DNA of 64,000 nucleotides, taken from assembly GCA_029204225.1 (NCBI GenBank), contig CM055113.1:3487194-3551193 (forward strand), given 5' to 3'. The DNA comes from Diphasiastrum complanatum (taxonomy: Eukaryota; Streptophyta; Lycopodiopsida; Lycopodiales; Lycopodiaceae). Shown here one piece after another: positions 9,612 to 21,010 of the stretch; the stretch's first letter is position 1, and each line of letters opens with the position of its first letter. The notes below the pieces were generated by a model that was given only the letters and a program-made list of their open reading frames with translations, searched no databases and was not told the origin of the DNA. The position numbers were made by a program, and so were the translations under genes.

Positions 9612-12163
9612 CTAAACTTGTTGTATTGTGTGGACTTTGTTACATGTCAAATCTGAACTCTGCGGTAGAACCACTGAAACAATTGACAAATGTAGTTTTG
9701 TTTTTGCTCGTGCTTGCCAATGTGACTTCTCCATCCCTTGTAATGACCATACACTCAAGCTTCCATATGTGTTTGCAAAAAATGTTGTATGATCTCTTAG
9801 TATGTGCTGCATATGTCAAAATCATAATGTTAGTCTTATGTTTGGATCTAAATATATATGAAAAATTGAAAGCATCTTGAAGAATTTATACTAACCATGC
9901 AATGAGTGATGTGATCTTCTCCCCATGCTTTTGATACTGCATTAACAAACTCTACACAAGTCCTTTGGACAACTTTCTTATAAATATCAGAGTATTTATC
10001 TTTTCTTAAAATAGCAATCATACTATCAAGCTTCTTCCATACATCAACTTTTAGTACTCTGGTTTTGTCTTCTTTCTAGAAGTCCTGAGTGGCAACAATA
10101 AGATCCTGACTGAGTGTTGAATATTAGAAGCCTTAGCAGTATGATTTGATAGGAAACGACGTGCTTTTGCTCCTCCTATGCTTGGCTTAGTTGGCATGTT
10201 CCCATTCTTTCTTGAAAGCTTTTCATCTTTTTGAATTTTGACATGTCCCTTATGAAGTCCTACTTTTGATAAAACATATGCTAATCGAGAGATAGCTTCC
10301 TTCGTTAATGATGCTGGCTTAATATTCCAAGCAAAAACTATATGAAGATAAATGATCTTTTCTATTAATCTAACTTCTGCATGAAGAGTGCAAACATGCA
10401 CATTTTTCAAGGGGATAAGCAGCATAGACTTCCAGTTTGGATCTGCATATTCTCTAGTAATTCCTATACTCCTAGTTACATCTTTTGCCATTTTCATGTA
10501 GTACAAACAACAGTGTTTTGATGTAGCACCGTGAGAGACATTATACATACATTTCAATGTTTTCAAATCACCTGCTAAGTGCCATTGAACATTGAAGTCT
10601 CCAACTCCTAGAACATTGAGAAGTCCTCCATCCATAAGGTCCTTGATGATCCTAGGATAAGATGTACTTGAGAATATACATGATAATATATCATGATCCT
10701 CCTTCAGCACCTGTCCAAAGAATTAACCAGACTTAGTTTACAATGAATTAGTACTATTCAATGAATGTAATATAATAACGAGGCTAGTTACCTGAAATGC
10801 CATTTAACCACCATATATCATTTTTTGACTGGACACTGAATCTGAAATCTTCTTGGTCCTCCGTTTGTGATAGAGCACCATTCATGAGAGTCTCCATCTT
10901 CTGCCCTTACACAATTTCTGACTCATCTAACTTAAGTACTATGATTATTTTGCCATTCACCTTTTCATAGGTTATATCATAGAATGTGACGATGTATCTC
11001 AACAAGTAATTTAGATCAACAAATAAGCTATTTGATGAATCATAGAATATCAATCTTCCATCAGTTTCATACACCTCCTTGATATGAAATGGAGTTCCAG
11101 TGATTTTATGCATACCTATGTTTAATGTATCCCTCTCTTTCTTCAAGTGATATGTCCTAGGGATTGGGACTTTTCTAATTTTAACTTGCTTAAAAGCTTC
11201 TCTAATTAGTTTAAATATTGTTGCACATGCTTTCCTGCTAATACCTGCAAAATCACAAGCATCCTGAACTATAGTCTTATCTAAAAATTTTTGAATGTCC
11301 ACCATCAAAGAATCTGTTATTTTAGACTTTACATTTGAACTCCTATTGTTCATCATGATACACTCAGTGGATTTGCTTGTCAATATTGTGCCCAATGACA
11401 TTCCTTGTGAAGCATCATCTTTAATATTCCGAGGAGCTACTAATGCAGATCTGCAAAAAAAATAGATAGTTAACAAAATATCACCATAGCTGAAATTAAA
11501 TCCAAATGTCATTGGAAAACTTACAAAAATTAGAATATGCTTACTTGAATGCACGGATCCTTCTATTTCGATAACCTCCTTTTGAAAGTGTTTGAATATC
11601 CTCGCAACTTTGTTGCTTTCGCTTCTTATTTTCAGCCTTCTTCTTTGCCAATTTCACATTTTTCAATAATTGTAAGTTTTCAATACGAATAGACTGTAAG
11701 ATTCATTGCATTTGCTCTAGTTCTAATTTGATATTGATTATTATCTTCTGTAATGATTCATTATTATTTTTACGTTGTTCATTTTCTTCTAACATCTTTT
11801 GGAGATGACAATCTCTATTCTGACAATAAGAGTATATCCAAATTAACTCACCTTCTAAAAAGTGAACTTTATTCATATAAAGTTGTTTTCCATGGTTCTG
11901 CAATCTTTCACAATATCCTAGTAATCCACTATGCCCATTGCATATCCATGTAGCTAAATGAGTTATTGAAGAGAATGTGGGATGTGTCAAAGTGCTTGGA
12001 TCTTGTGGATATAATGTTCCATCTATCCACAAATCCAAGTTTTTTTTTCTTCTGCCCTGTAACGAGAATGATCCTCAGCAAATATTTGAATTCCTTTGCC
12101 TCCTCTTCTTTGCAAAGGTGCCAAATCAATAAAAATATCCACATGTAGATGATACAATGTCAT
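9612..12163 (-). pseudogene. Unrecognised four-exon gene, copy A (decayed)
   Basis: I do not recognise this gene. Exon 1 starts at ATG 12163 (MTLYHLHVD), carries CNGHSGLLGYCE and a Gln/Glu/Asn-rich probable coiled coil (about 11800-11703), and ends at 11545. The intron 11544-11451 has GT...TTTTGCAG borders. Exon 2 (11450-10792) contains TILTSKS, ISRKACATIFKLIREAFKQV and PIPRTYHLKKERDTLN. Exon 3 (10710-9896) has WHLAGDLKTLKCMYNVSHGA and CCLYYMKM. The intron 9895-9807 joins exon 3 in phase to exon 4 (9806-9612), which has VWSLQGMEKSHWQAR and ends in a stop. In-frame stops and a frameshift near 10110 show decay. A diverged copy with the same exon 1/exon 2 junction lies at 43850-45217. The GDLK...C pattern suggests a transposon-type protein, but that is only an impression. 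Confidence 0.6.
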
Positions 12164-12638
12164 CGTCAAAAAAACAATAGAGTAATCAGTTGCATCAAAG
12201 TACTATGACCAGATCCTATGAAGCAAAACAAAATACTCATCTTTGATTATATTATATACTCTGTACGATCAATCCAATCTCCATGCTTGCATGCTTGATT
12301 CATATTTGGAAATCCCGCTCATTTTTTCATTCCAATAGGTAGTTGGCGCTCATATTTCCATTCCAAGGTGATGATGGCATTCATAATTGGAGATGGCACC
12401 CATATTTCCATTCTCGTGGAAGGAATGCTTATGTAAACATTTTGCAATTTTTCCTGATTTGAATATGGGGATGGCGGTCATATTCTAGATCCAGTGAAAA
12501 TATTGCCCTTTTCATAACCAATGGAGGGAATATTTTTGAATTTAGTCAAGTTATACTACGAACTGTTTACAGTTCTTAACTGTGACTATAGACACTGTGG
12601 TTATCTATATCCTACATGGCATTCTTTAAAAGGTCTTT

Positions 12639-14280
12639 TTGATAATGAGAACTCCTCTAATGTCCTTGAAAGAGAAATCCAAACCTAAGAGGCTCTCATA
12701 TGTTGACAAAGGTAAACAAGTGGATCTTGGTTCTACTAATTATGCATGTTTCATATCACGTGAAGAGTCAAGGGATGTCCAAGATGCACTCAATTCAAAA
12801 AAGAGTGGTTTGAATCAATGAAACAAGAATATGATGCATTGATCACCAACAACACATGGGATCTGTGGATCTTCCATCCAACAAGCACATTATTGGATGC
12901 GAATGGGTTTTTGGAATCAAATATAATCAAGATGGCACAGTCAACAAGTTTAAGACAAGACTTTGTGCAAAGGGATTTACCCAAATACAAGGACTTGATT
13001 ATGAAGAAACCTTTGCACCCGTTGCAAAGATGGTATCAATAAGAGTCATCATATCCATTGCTTGTTTTTTCAAATGGAAGGTGTTCCAATTAGATGTCTC
13101 AAATGCTTTTTTGAATAGATATCTAGAAGAATAAAATCTATATGTAACAACCTCAAGGATTCATCAAAGATCTTGCTTATCAAAAGTTGTTATGGACTTA
13201 AGCAGGCACCAAGATCATTGTATGCTCGACTCAATTCTCTCCTTGTCTCACTAGGACTTGTTCTTAGTGACTATGATCCTCCCATGCATATCAAGTTTTA
13301 TGCTAGTGATATTGTCATTCTTCTAATTTATGTTGATGATATTATCCTAAGTGGAAGTTGTATCAATTTAGTTGATGAAACTAACATTGCACTTCAAAGT
13401 GAATTGAAGATGCAAGATCTTGGAGAAATTCACTACATTTTAGGCCTAGAGATTGACTTTCATAATGATAAAGCTTTTATTTGTCAATCGAAGTATGCTC
13501 TTTTGATATTGAATAAATTAAATATGCTAGATTGTAAAAGCATTGATACTCCTATAAAGAAGATTGTAAAAGATGATAATAAGGGAGATGAAAGATCCTT
13601 TATGGACATCACTCTTTTTAGGAGTCTTGTTGGATCCTTAATATGGCTTACTATAACTAGGCTTGATGTAAGTTTTAGTGTTCATAAATTGAGCCAATCA
13701 ATGCAAAATTCTACTATTTATCATTGGAAAATGGCCAAGAGGACACTAACGTATATATCTTAAACCTATGATTTTGGTTTGTTATAAAAGAGTGAAGACC
13801 TTTCTATCATTGGCTATCATGACTCTGATTTTGCTAGTGATAAAGTGGATCAGAAATCTACAAGTGCACATGTTATATATCTTGGTGAAAATCTAATATC
13901 TTGACTTTCTAAAATGCAAGATACCATATCTCCCTCATCTTGTGAAGCCGAATATAAAGCACTTACTACTACAGCAAAAGAAGTACTATGGATCAAGAAG
14001 TTGCTTTTGGAGCTAAAGACTATCAAGGAAGATGATCTACCAATGATCACATGTGATAATATTTCAGCACAAGCCCTTGCCAACAACCCAACATTTCATG
14101 CAAGGAGCCAGCACATCGAAGTTGCACACCACTTCGTGAGAGAGAAGGTCATTGGAGGGGAAATCTATTTGGGCATATTGACACATCATCATGTACTGCA
14201 AATTTGCTCACCAAACCTTTGAGCAAGAGGTCCTTCATCAAGAGGTCCAACCTTGGATTGATTCCAAGATCAATTTTCAA
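12639..14280 (+). pseudogene. Copia reverse transcriptase-RNase H relic, copy A
   Basis: A plus-strand copia fragment. Recognisable pieces are the linker ending in DKGKQVDLGSTNYACF, reverse transcriptase with GCEWVFGIKYNQDG, YEETFAPVAKMVSIRVIIS and LIYVDDIILSG (near 13330), and RNase H with DSDFAS and SPSSCEAEYKAL, then the usual tail before the polypurine tract. At least one base is missing near 12862 compared with copy B, there is a stop after LNRYLEE, and further stops occur at about 13760 and 13904 (the latter TGA where the family has Trp TGG). Gag, protease and integrase are gone. Confidence 0.88.
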
Positions 14281-14300
14281 GTCAAATAGATCACTTTTTA

Positions 14301-15008
14301 GAAGGAGTGTCGAATATAAAAAAGCCATCTATGTTGACTTTTGGGGTTTGATTAAATTTCCATCATGCATGTAGATTTAGATCATGAATTGGCCAAATTT
14401 GGGCGAGTAGAAACTCAAGCCACTACACATGCATAATGTCCAAGTTGTCTAATGTGAGATGCAAGGAATGCAAAAGTTGTTATGGACACATGCAAGTAAA
14501 ATTGTACATTTGTATTCTAGTTAGTCACACATGTAAAAGTTGGTAGAAGTAGGTGCATATCTCTACATGCAAGCTTGTAGGTGTCAATGTTTTGGTAGAT
14601 ACTACTCTAAGAATAGATAAATGGCATTTGAGGCTTATGCTACCTTGAGCTAGTACCTCTCCTATATATGTAAGTGACATCCCTCACTAATTGATAATGA
14701 ATCAAGCATACATGCTATCTTTTTGTCAATTTATATCTTGTTTAATTAAGTTTGAAATGCTATTTTTTCTCTAACCCAAGTTTGAAGCTTTTTTCATACA
14801 TTCATTTCATTTGTACTTTCTCTACACATGTGGAAATAATCATGGTTTGATTATTAGCATTCTAGATTGTGATCTAGCCATAGTATCTAGCGGTAGATTG
14901 TGATTTTCACTCTCCATTTGATCTATGTGCTAACACAAGACTTTGTAAGATCATTCATACATTCTTGGTAATTCCCTACACGTGTGAACTTGTTGGATTT
15001 TTGTCACA
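14301..15008 (+). repeat. Polypurine tract and 3' LTR of the copia relic, copy A
   Basis: GAAGGAG (14301-14307) is followed by TGTCGAATATAAAA, the LTR start at 14308. The right end is placed at TTTTTGTCACA (15008), giving about 701 bp, but this end is less certain. The LTR has TATATAT at 14663-14669 and ACACGTGTGA near 14978. No matching 5' LTR is in the window apart from the copy in duplication B (55971-56671). Confidence 0.7.
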
Positions 15009-15513
15009 AGTGTCACATTTGAGCAAAATCTTTTAGTTCTTTAAGAACTTGTGCATACAAACCTTATGACTGATTGAAGTGTCTCCATAGTGACTCTCCC
15101 ACATTTTTAAAAATGTGCATTGGATCCAATAAATGAGCTATTTTTAATGTCGTCCAATTTGGGAGTGTTTAAAATATGGATAACCTTTTCATACCCTCTA
15201 TGGAAGTGGAATTCTTTGTTTCATCGTTCCGTTTCTCGAGCCAATCTTTACTCGTTAATCTTTCTGGTGGAGGGCGTGTCTCCACTTTCTCTCCTAGTCC
15301 ACAAAAACGAGTTCTACGAAGACTACAGTCGAATGGAAGATATTTATGATGATCTGAATATATGACTTTCCTAAGATGTTTTGCATATTATGCAGGGAGA
15401 TTACTTCAACATATATTACAAGCATGGTATTCAGAAGTAGAAAAACCACTACACTCACCCAATATAGGATAATCATGCATTGTCCACATCAAAATACCTT
15501 TTGGTTCAAATTC
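15009..15513. other. No gene identified; one open frame of 81 codons
   Basis: Sequence between the LTR and the CACTA transposase relic. A plus-strand open frame at 15120-15365 is identical in copy B but matches nothing I recognise. It may be the 3' untranslated end of the CACTA element. CACTAC occurs at 15452 but I could not show it to be a terminal repeat. Confidence 0.3.
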
Positions 15514-16222
15514 TCAAGATACGATAGGATGTGAAATGTTGTATACACAAATCCCTCTCCAAAGAATTTGTAGCTCCTCGACAATAGGTTCTAGATAGAC
15601 ATCCATGTTTTTTACCTTGTAATGACTAAGAATGATGAGAGCAAGTAAAACATGAACTTTTTTCATTGTCATCCATGGAGGTATGTTGTAATTCACAAGC
15701 ATCACTAGCCATGTTGTCCAAGTATAAGATTGATGCCCATGAGGATTAATATCATCCATGGCCAACCCAAGTCTTAAATGTCTTGTCTCTTTATGAAATA
15801 TCGGCCACTCTTCTTCAATGTGTTTTGTTGCCATACTATCACATCGGATTCTCATGACACCATCAATGGATCCATTATGAACATGCCAATCAATCAATTC
15901 GGCCAAGGACTCACAACAAAACACATGTTGGATATGCGGTAATATTGGAAATTGGCCGCACAACCTTGGATGCAACTTTGGTTCCTTGCATGTCTTGCTG
16001 ATATCGTGGGGATTCACACTTAGGGCAAATTGTTTTTTATTCATGTACACCCTTGTATAATATGCAATCATTTGGACATGCATGAATGCAATTGCAGTCC
16101 ATTCGAAGTACCGCCAATATTTTTTTAACATCTTTCCTTGATTTTGGAATTGTATTGCCCTCTGGTAATCGGGAACGTAACAACCTATGGCAAATGCCCA
16201 ATAGTGTTACAAACTTTCTCAA
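15514..16222 (-). pseudogene. CACTA (En/Spm) TNP2-type transposase relic, copy A
   Basis: Matches the plant TNP2 (Transposase_21) pattern. The N-terminal part (16222-16037) has LPEGNTIPKSRKDVKKIL and CNCIHACPNDCILYKGVH. A frame change then leads into SLAELIDWHVHNGSIDGVM, HLRLGLAMDDINPHG, YNIPPWMTMKK and KNMDVYLEPIVEELQ. In the family the corresponding motifs are CPNDC...Y, LRLGL..DGFNP, YNLPPW and DVYL.PL..EL. The Cys-rich CPKCESPRY segment lies in the other frame, so one frameshift separates the halves. The C-terminal half of the transposase and the element ends are not visible. It would have cut and pasted a CACTA element. Confidence 0.85.
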
Positions 16223-16370
16223 CTAGTTAGTCTTGAATTGAAACAAAAAATATCAGTATGAATATTCACCTGAATAATGCATCAACACTTTGATTACTCC
16301 ATTTGCACAGGACTTGGAGATTTAGGATAAGCAAGCATGCTGACAGTCTAAAAACATTTGCCCCTTCATA

Positions 16371-16805
16371 TTAAGGAGTTGTAGCTTCGGTTCTCATGCT
16401 TGTTTCATCTTCGACTCTCATGTCTTTGACATTTTCTTGAGTTGTGAAGTTAGCTTCTTGTCTATAATCGTGTTGTGCATCATTTGTATTGATTGGAGTG
16501 GTCTCATGAGGAGGATAGTACAAATGTATCAAATCTTGCATTATATCATCTTTCGCCTCAAACGAATGATTTTCTTCTTGGATTGGAATGTCGATTTGTT
16601 GGCACGAAGATACTCCAACGATGTCTCTCACATTTTTCGAACCGTTTTTCAATGTTGTTTCAAAAATGCAGTGAGTCCAGGCCCTCCAAAATCCTCTTCG
16701 TATCCATAATACTATAAATGCTGAAAACATCATGCAATATATAATACATGTTAAAACAAAACAAAAACAATATGGATGATGATATGGTACAATCAATATT
16801 GTCAA
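16371..16805 (-). other. Unassigned open frame upstream of the CACTA relic, copy A
   Basis: 144 codons, on the same strand and 5' of the transposase relic. It contains GFWRAWTHCIFETTL and an acidic region with IPIQEENHSFEAKDD. It could be an upstream exon of the CACTA transposase gene or of the SET-like relic further upstream; neither is shown. It is the same in copy B (58034-58468). Confidence 0.3.
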
Positions 16806-16912
16806 AACAATACTTTATTACAAACATCATAAAATAGGTTCATCAACGAGAGTGTAAGTGATAGAAGTGCATCTTAAAAGACATATCGTACAACAAAAAT
16901 TACACCATTTAA

Positions 16913-17882
16913 TTATAAAAAGACACTGCATAGCCAAAGAATAGGGTTTTTGACATTTTGTATAATAGATGACAATGGACGAGTACAGTCATAGCTAATG
17001 AATAATTCATCTCCAGCTTGCAATAATTTACAAGCACAAACCATCACATAAGTATCTTTAACGAATCCAATAAAACAATCTTCCATGCCATTGTTACGCT
17101 CTTCAAAAACAGAATTTGTTAAACTAGGAAAACCATAAGAAATATTAATATATCCTTTCCGAATTTTCATTCCATCAATGTATGTATACTTTCCACATCT
17201 CACCAACTCGTCCTGCTCTTCTCTCTCTCTTATGGAGCATGCATTTGAATGTAAGCCATATATTTGCATCCTCCAATAATGTCTACATAAAGCATGCCAA
17301 TCACCCCAATTGTACTCAGGGCCTCCATATACCATGAGTGTGACATAACTACCTGGAGGCATATCCACATGAGTGTGGATATACAAGGTTAGGTCGGCGT
17401 TTGGAAATCGTAAGCTAGGCAAGATCTGATAGGTTCAATTCTAGTATTGAAATGTATCACCTACCCTAGGGGAAAGCAATGGACCCTGGCCAACATCCAA
17501 ATCGTACATGGCTGAATGGTTTCTGGATCGCAAATAGGTGTGGTGGGACAATAACTATGGTGTCAGGTATTTGGTCCAAAATAGTGGCACTCATATCACA
17601 AATACGCAAAGTTTTAACCTTTTTATTTAGTTCCTCCCTTTGTCTCCAATGACGTGTTCTATCTACAAGAGGGTGGTCCATAGTATCAATGGAAAAAGAT
17701 TTGGAGGGGCTCTCAGTGGGTGATTCCATCATATTTTTAAATAACCCCAAAGGAAAAACTTGAACAACATCAAAATCATTTACTGTGGCGGGACCTATGA
17801 ACTCGTCAACATCGTTCACCAAATTACACACCAAATCCTCATCCAATGCTAATGATGATCCAAAGTCTACACAAAATCTCAT
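16913..17882 (-). pseudogene. SET-domain-like gene relic, copy A
   Basis: Two minus-strand open frames, 17882-17466 (138 codons) and 17422-16913 (169 codons), look like parts of one gene. The second ends with VFEERNNGMEDCFIG, VMVCACKLLQAGDELFISYD; in SET methyltransferases the C-terminal part reads N.xFEE...vxA.rxIxxGEEL.xxYG. PPGSYVTLMVYGG would be the N-terminal SET strand and GKYTYIDG the central strand. SET enzymes methylate protein lysines. A 39-nt gap with GT and AG borders (17464-17426) separates the frames, shorter than usual plant introns, and an in-frame TAG precedes it. I cannot see the catalytic NHxC motif in intact form. Function of the frame 17882-17466 is unknown. Confidence 0.5.
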
Positions 17883-17977
17883 TCTTTACCGTATACAAAA
17901 CCATGAATGATTCTGAATGATATATAGTTTCGATGTTGCATAGAGGTTGCTGAAACATTAGTCAATGCATTCTTAAC

Positions 17978-18310
17978 ATGAGTCATTCTCTAAAGATCTC
18001 TTCAGTCTCTCTGACATTGATTGTCAAACATGAGCCACATAAAAAAATGGAATTTTTTGAGGGTGACATGGGCATGAGATACACATGTATTGAAGTCAAA
18101 GCTTTGTGCCGAACTTATATTATGCTTACCACTCATCAATGGATTTATGGTCAAACAACAAGCAGCAAGACATTGGATCATGTGTGCTTTTGAGTACTAT
18201 TAACGGTTGAAAATGGTGAAGCATGCTTCAAGGACGTTCATATTGGAGAAGGAATGGTGGAGGGCATGTATTGTCTAAGGGTATTTGATGAGGATGGCAA
18301 TCAATGAAAC
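17978..18310 (+). pseudogene. Unrecognised gene fragment, copy A
   Basis: A plus-strand frame with one in-frame TGA (18191) that continues as VENGEACFKDVHIGEG to about 18305, where a second TGA follows. The composition looks like real protein (FFEGDMGMRYTCIEVKAL) and the same lesions occur in copy B. I do not recognise the family. Confidence 0.3.
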
Positions 18311-19745
18311 ATGACAGCTGGCTCAGCCCAACTGATTGTTATCATGGGAAAAACTAATAACTTTATATGCTTAAGCCCATCAACCATATAAAATATTGTA
18401 CTCATGATGAGGTTGACACTCATTTGCTCAAAACCTTATGCTAGCTTGCTACTTAGATTATGGGGAAGATGACGTTTTATGTACACTATGTAGCAAGTCC
18501 TCGAAGAATGTGCAATGCGCTTGTGCTTCTAGTGATCCATGTTTTAGCTTTTTTTATTTCAACAATTTTTTCTTGGAAGCATAAAGTCCTTATTGTTGAA
18601 AAAATATAATCTCTTGATTCCATTGCTTGAGAATTTATGTCCAAATTTTGGGAGTGTATATTATTCGTTGAAATGCTCTATCTTTCACTACCAAAATTAA
18701 CTATGCTATGAATTTTCTACTGATACAAACATGTTTTTGTTAACATTACTTCTTGTAAGTTATAAATTTTGTGGTTGTTGCTTGACGTCGTTTGTTAGTG
18801 GTCATGGTTTTTATGGTTAGTAATGTATTTTTGCTATGGATGTAAAAATGGTTTTGTCAGATGATCGACCACGTCAGCCACGAAGACACCTCCCCTAGAT
18901 CACAGGAAAGGTCTAGCATTGGCTTGCAAAGCGTAGTAGTTAATTAAGTTCAGTTTTTTTTCAATTTATAGTTTTTCATTTTTGATATCTATCCTCAATG
19001 TTTTAAAGGGAAAAATTGATGTTGATATTTCTAATTTCTATGAATGGTATTTATGCAGTATCTTCTTTGGAGAGATTTCAGAAATGCTCCTATCTGTGGA
19101 CGTGGACGTGGATCGCAAGGCACTGGGAGGACCTCAAATGTTGCAATGATCGCAAGGCACTGGGAGGACCTTCTTGTGACGCAACCACTACCTCATCGAC
19201 AGTGCCATGACCTAGTACTCATGTTCATTCAGCACTTGCTCCTTTACATGGTGCAGGTCTAGTTATTATATCCACTATTTCTATATAATGTGTGTGTGGC
19301 TCGTTTGTTATTCTCTTGCAATGTAAATTTATGTCACTAGTCAAAATATATATAGAGTAATGATGTTAGTACTAAAAATAATACATGTAGGTCGAGTTTC
19401 ATCTAGCACTTCGGGTAGTGATCGATCCATACCACCTAATAGGTCTCCAATAGGTCTCTAGCTATTCCATACGAGACATAGAAAAAAATCACATGCCTTC
19501 TTGTTATTCCTGAGTACTTCTGCTTCCAATTCTCTGATTTTATTTTGAAATTGTGTATCTGAACTTCAAAAACCTGGACATTGTTACTGAGATCAGCTAT
19601 ATTCTATTTTTGCAGGTGGCTCATGTTTGTGAATCCAATGTTAAAGAGACTGATCAAAGAGATCTTTGGATATGAGAGAGAAAACGCCATAGAATAAGTA
19701 CCAAATCGTGATGGAGCATGCACACGAATGAACTTACATTTTATC
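18311..19745. other. No gene identified; 24-bp direct repeat near 19110
   Basis: AT-rich sequence without a convincing reading frame. GATCGCAAGGCACTGGGAGG is repeated at about 19111 and 19148. Copy A has about 75 bp near 19452-19531 that copy B lacks. Confidence 0.4.
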
Positions 19746-20093
19746 TCACATCGTCAAGACATGAAGACGATCATCATCATGGTGCTTATCCACCCTAGCA
19801 ATCAAGACATCTCCCTTAGTAATGAAGCAAACATCCCTAACAAACTTTGTCTTGTACCCTTTCTTTAACATTTGACCAACACTTAGCCAATTCCTTGAAA
19901 GTGAAGGAATGTAAAGAAGACCATCAAGCGTTGCATTCCTATTAGTATAAAGGCAAATAGTAATTGAGCCAATACCTTTGATCATACACTCACCACCATT
20001 TGGCATGTGAACCACTTTCTTGGTTCCAACATAAGAGATCAAAGAAGTAAAGAACTCCTTGTGACTAGTCATGTTGGAACTAGATCCACTATC
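19746..20093 (-). pseudogene. Copia protease fragment, copy A
   Basis: The minus strand encodes DSGSSSNMTSHKEFF, then GGECMIKGIGSITICL, LDGLLYIPSLSRNWLSVGQM and GYKTKFVRDVCFI. This is the copia retropepsin region, from the catalytic Asp-Ser-Gly to the region before the GAG-pre-integrase domain. It abuts the RING/SNF2 pseudogene and probably inserted into one of its introns. Confidence 0.8.
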
Positions 20094-20183
20094 AGGAGTA
20101 GGAAGTAACCAACTGTGTTTAATTGTTTTTATGAACTATCTATTTCTCAGTGTAACACTTATCCTGGTATTTTATGTTCTGCA

Positions 20184-20981
20184 GGACCCTCATTAGCAAG
20201 CCTAGAGTTGCTACAGAAGCTGCTAGCTCAAAATGGGAAAGAATTTCACTGCCCTATCTGCCTCTCACCCCCACATTCTGCAGTTATTACACGTTGTGCA
20301 CATGTGTTTTTCCAACGATGCATTCAGAAAACACTTATGTGTGACAAGAAGAGCTGCCCTTAATGTCAATTTGCTTTGACAGATTTTGATGTTTTCTGAG
20401 TTCCATTGGATGAAGCAGAAACTGAGTCCGTCATGGACCGCCATGTGAAGAGCAGTGCTAAGATTGATGCTCTTATTAGCTTGTTACAAGAAACACGGGA
20501 AAGGGACCCCTTAATTAAGTCAGTAGTATTTTCACAGTTTGCCAAGATGCTAACATTTGCTTAGCAACCTTTGAAAGATGCAGGGTTTAAGTTTGTACGG
20601 ATTGATGGTAGCATGTCTGCCACAAAGAGGGAAGAAGCACTCCAGGCCTTTAAATCATCAAAGTCAAAATCTCCCACTGTTTTTTTGTTAACTTTAAAGA
20701 CAGCTGGCACTGGCTTCAATCTTACATCAGCCTCACATGTATACATGCTAGAACCGTGGTGGAATCCAGCTATTGATGAACAAGCTATGGATCGGGTGCA
20801 TAGGCTTGGTTAGACAAGGGAGGTGCATATTTTTAGGTTGATTGTTGCCGACAGCATTGAAGAGCGCATATTGGACCTGCAAGAAAGGAAAAGACAGTTT
20901 GCCCAGGCTGCCTTTGGTAAATCCCAGAAGCAGCAAAGGCTAATGCGTGTTGAAGAAGTTTGGCTTCTTATGCGTCTCTAA
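20184..20981 (+). pseudogene. RING-SNF2 helicase (RAD5/HLTF-like) pseudogene, copy A
   Basis: An intron acceptor (TTATGTTCTGCAG, ending 20183) precedes LASLELLQKLLAQNGKEFHC. A RING finger follows (CPICLSPPHS...CAH...RCIQ...CP), then the helicase C-terminal domain: IKSVVFSQFAKML, FKFVRIDGSMS, GTGFNLTSASHVYML, PWWNP, QAMDRVHRLG, and an end at VEEVWLLMRL plus stop, as in RAD5/HLTF-type proteins. These are chromatin-associated ATPases with ubiquitin-ligase activity in DNA-damage tolerance. Four in-frame stops (after SCP, DVF, TFA and RLG) all fit C-to-T change at CAA, CGA or CAG, and one RING cysteine reads Phe (HVFFQRC). The N-terminal ATPase half is absent. Confidence 0.88.
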
Positions 20982-21010
20982 TTTTTATTAATTATTCAAG
21001 AGAGTAAAAG

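Larger units (their letters stand above)
6767..21010. repeat. 14.24-kb duplication, copy A
   Basis: Collinear and in the same orientation with 48362-62601, with roughly 98-99% identity where I compared the two directly. The left end is where Copia-2 inserted, so the true duplication may extend further left. On the right the copies diverge after AGAGTAAAAG: copy A enters a gypsy element and copy B enters other sequence. Indels seen: about 75 bp present only in B near 54187-54260, about 75 bp present only in A near 19452-19531, and 12 bp missing in B near 53381. All relics inside share most of their disabling mutations, so decay mostly preceded duplication. Confidence 0.93.

Noticed and set aside
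9590-9880. Plus-strand open frame of 96 codons conserved in both copies
   Set aside because: It is the antisense of exon 4 and the preceding intron of the unknown minus-strand gene.
15452-15464. CACTAC as the terminal repeat of the CACTA element
   Set aside because: It is only about 60 bp past the transposase relic and no subterminal repeats or partner end were found.
20396-20817. Stop codons repaired by U-to-C RNA editing, as in organelles of hornworts, ferns and lycophytes
   Set aside because: The sequence is nuclear (transposons, spliceosomal introns) and that editing is organellar; methylation decay explains the pattern.
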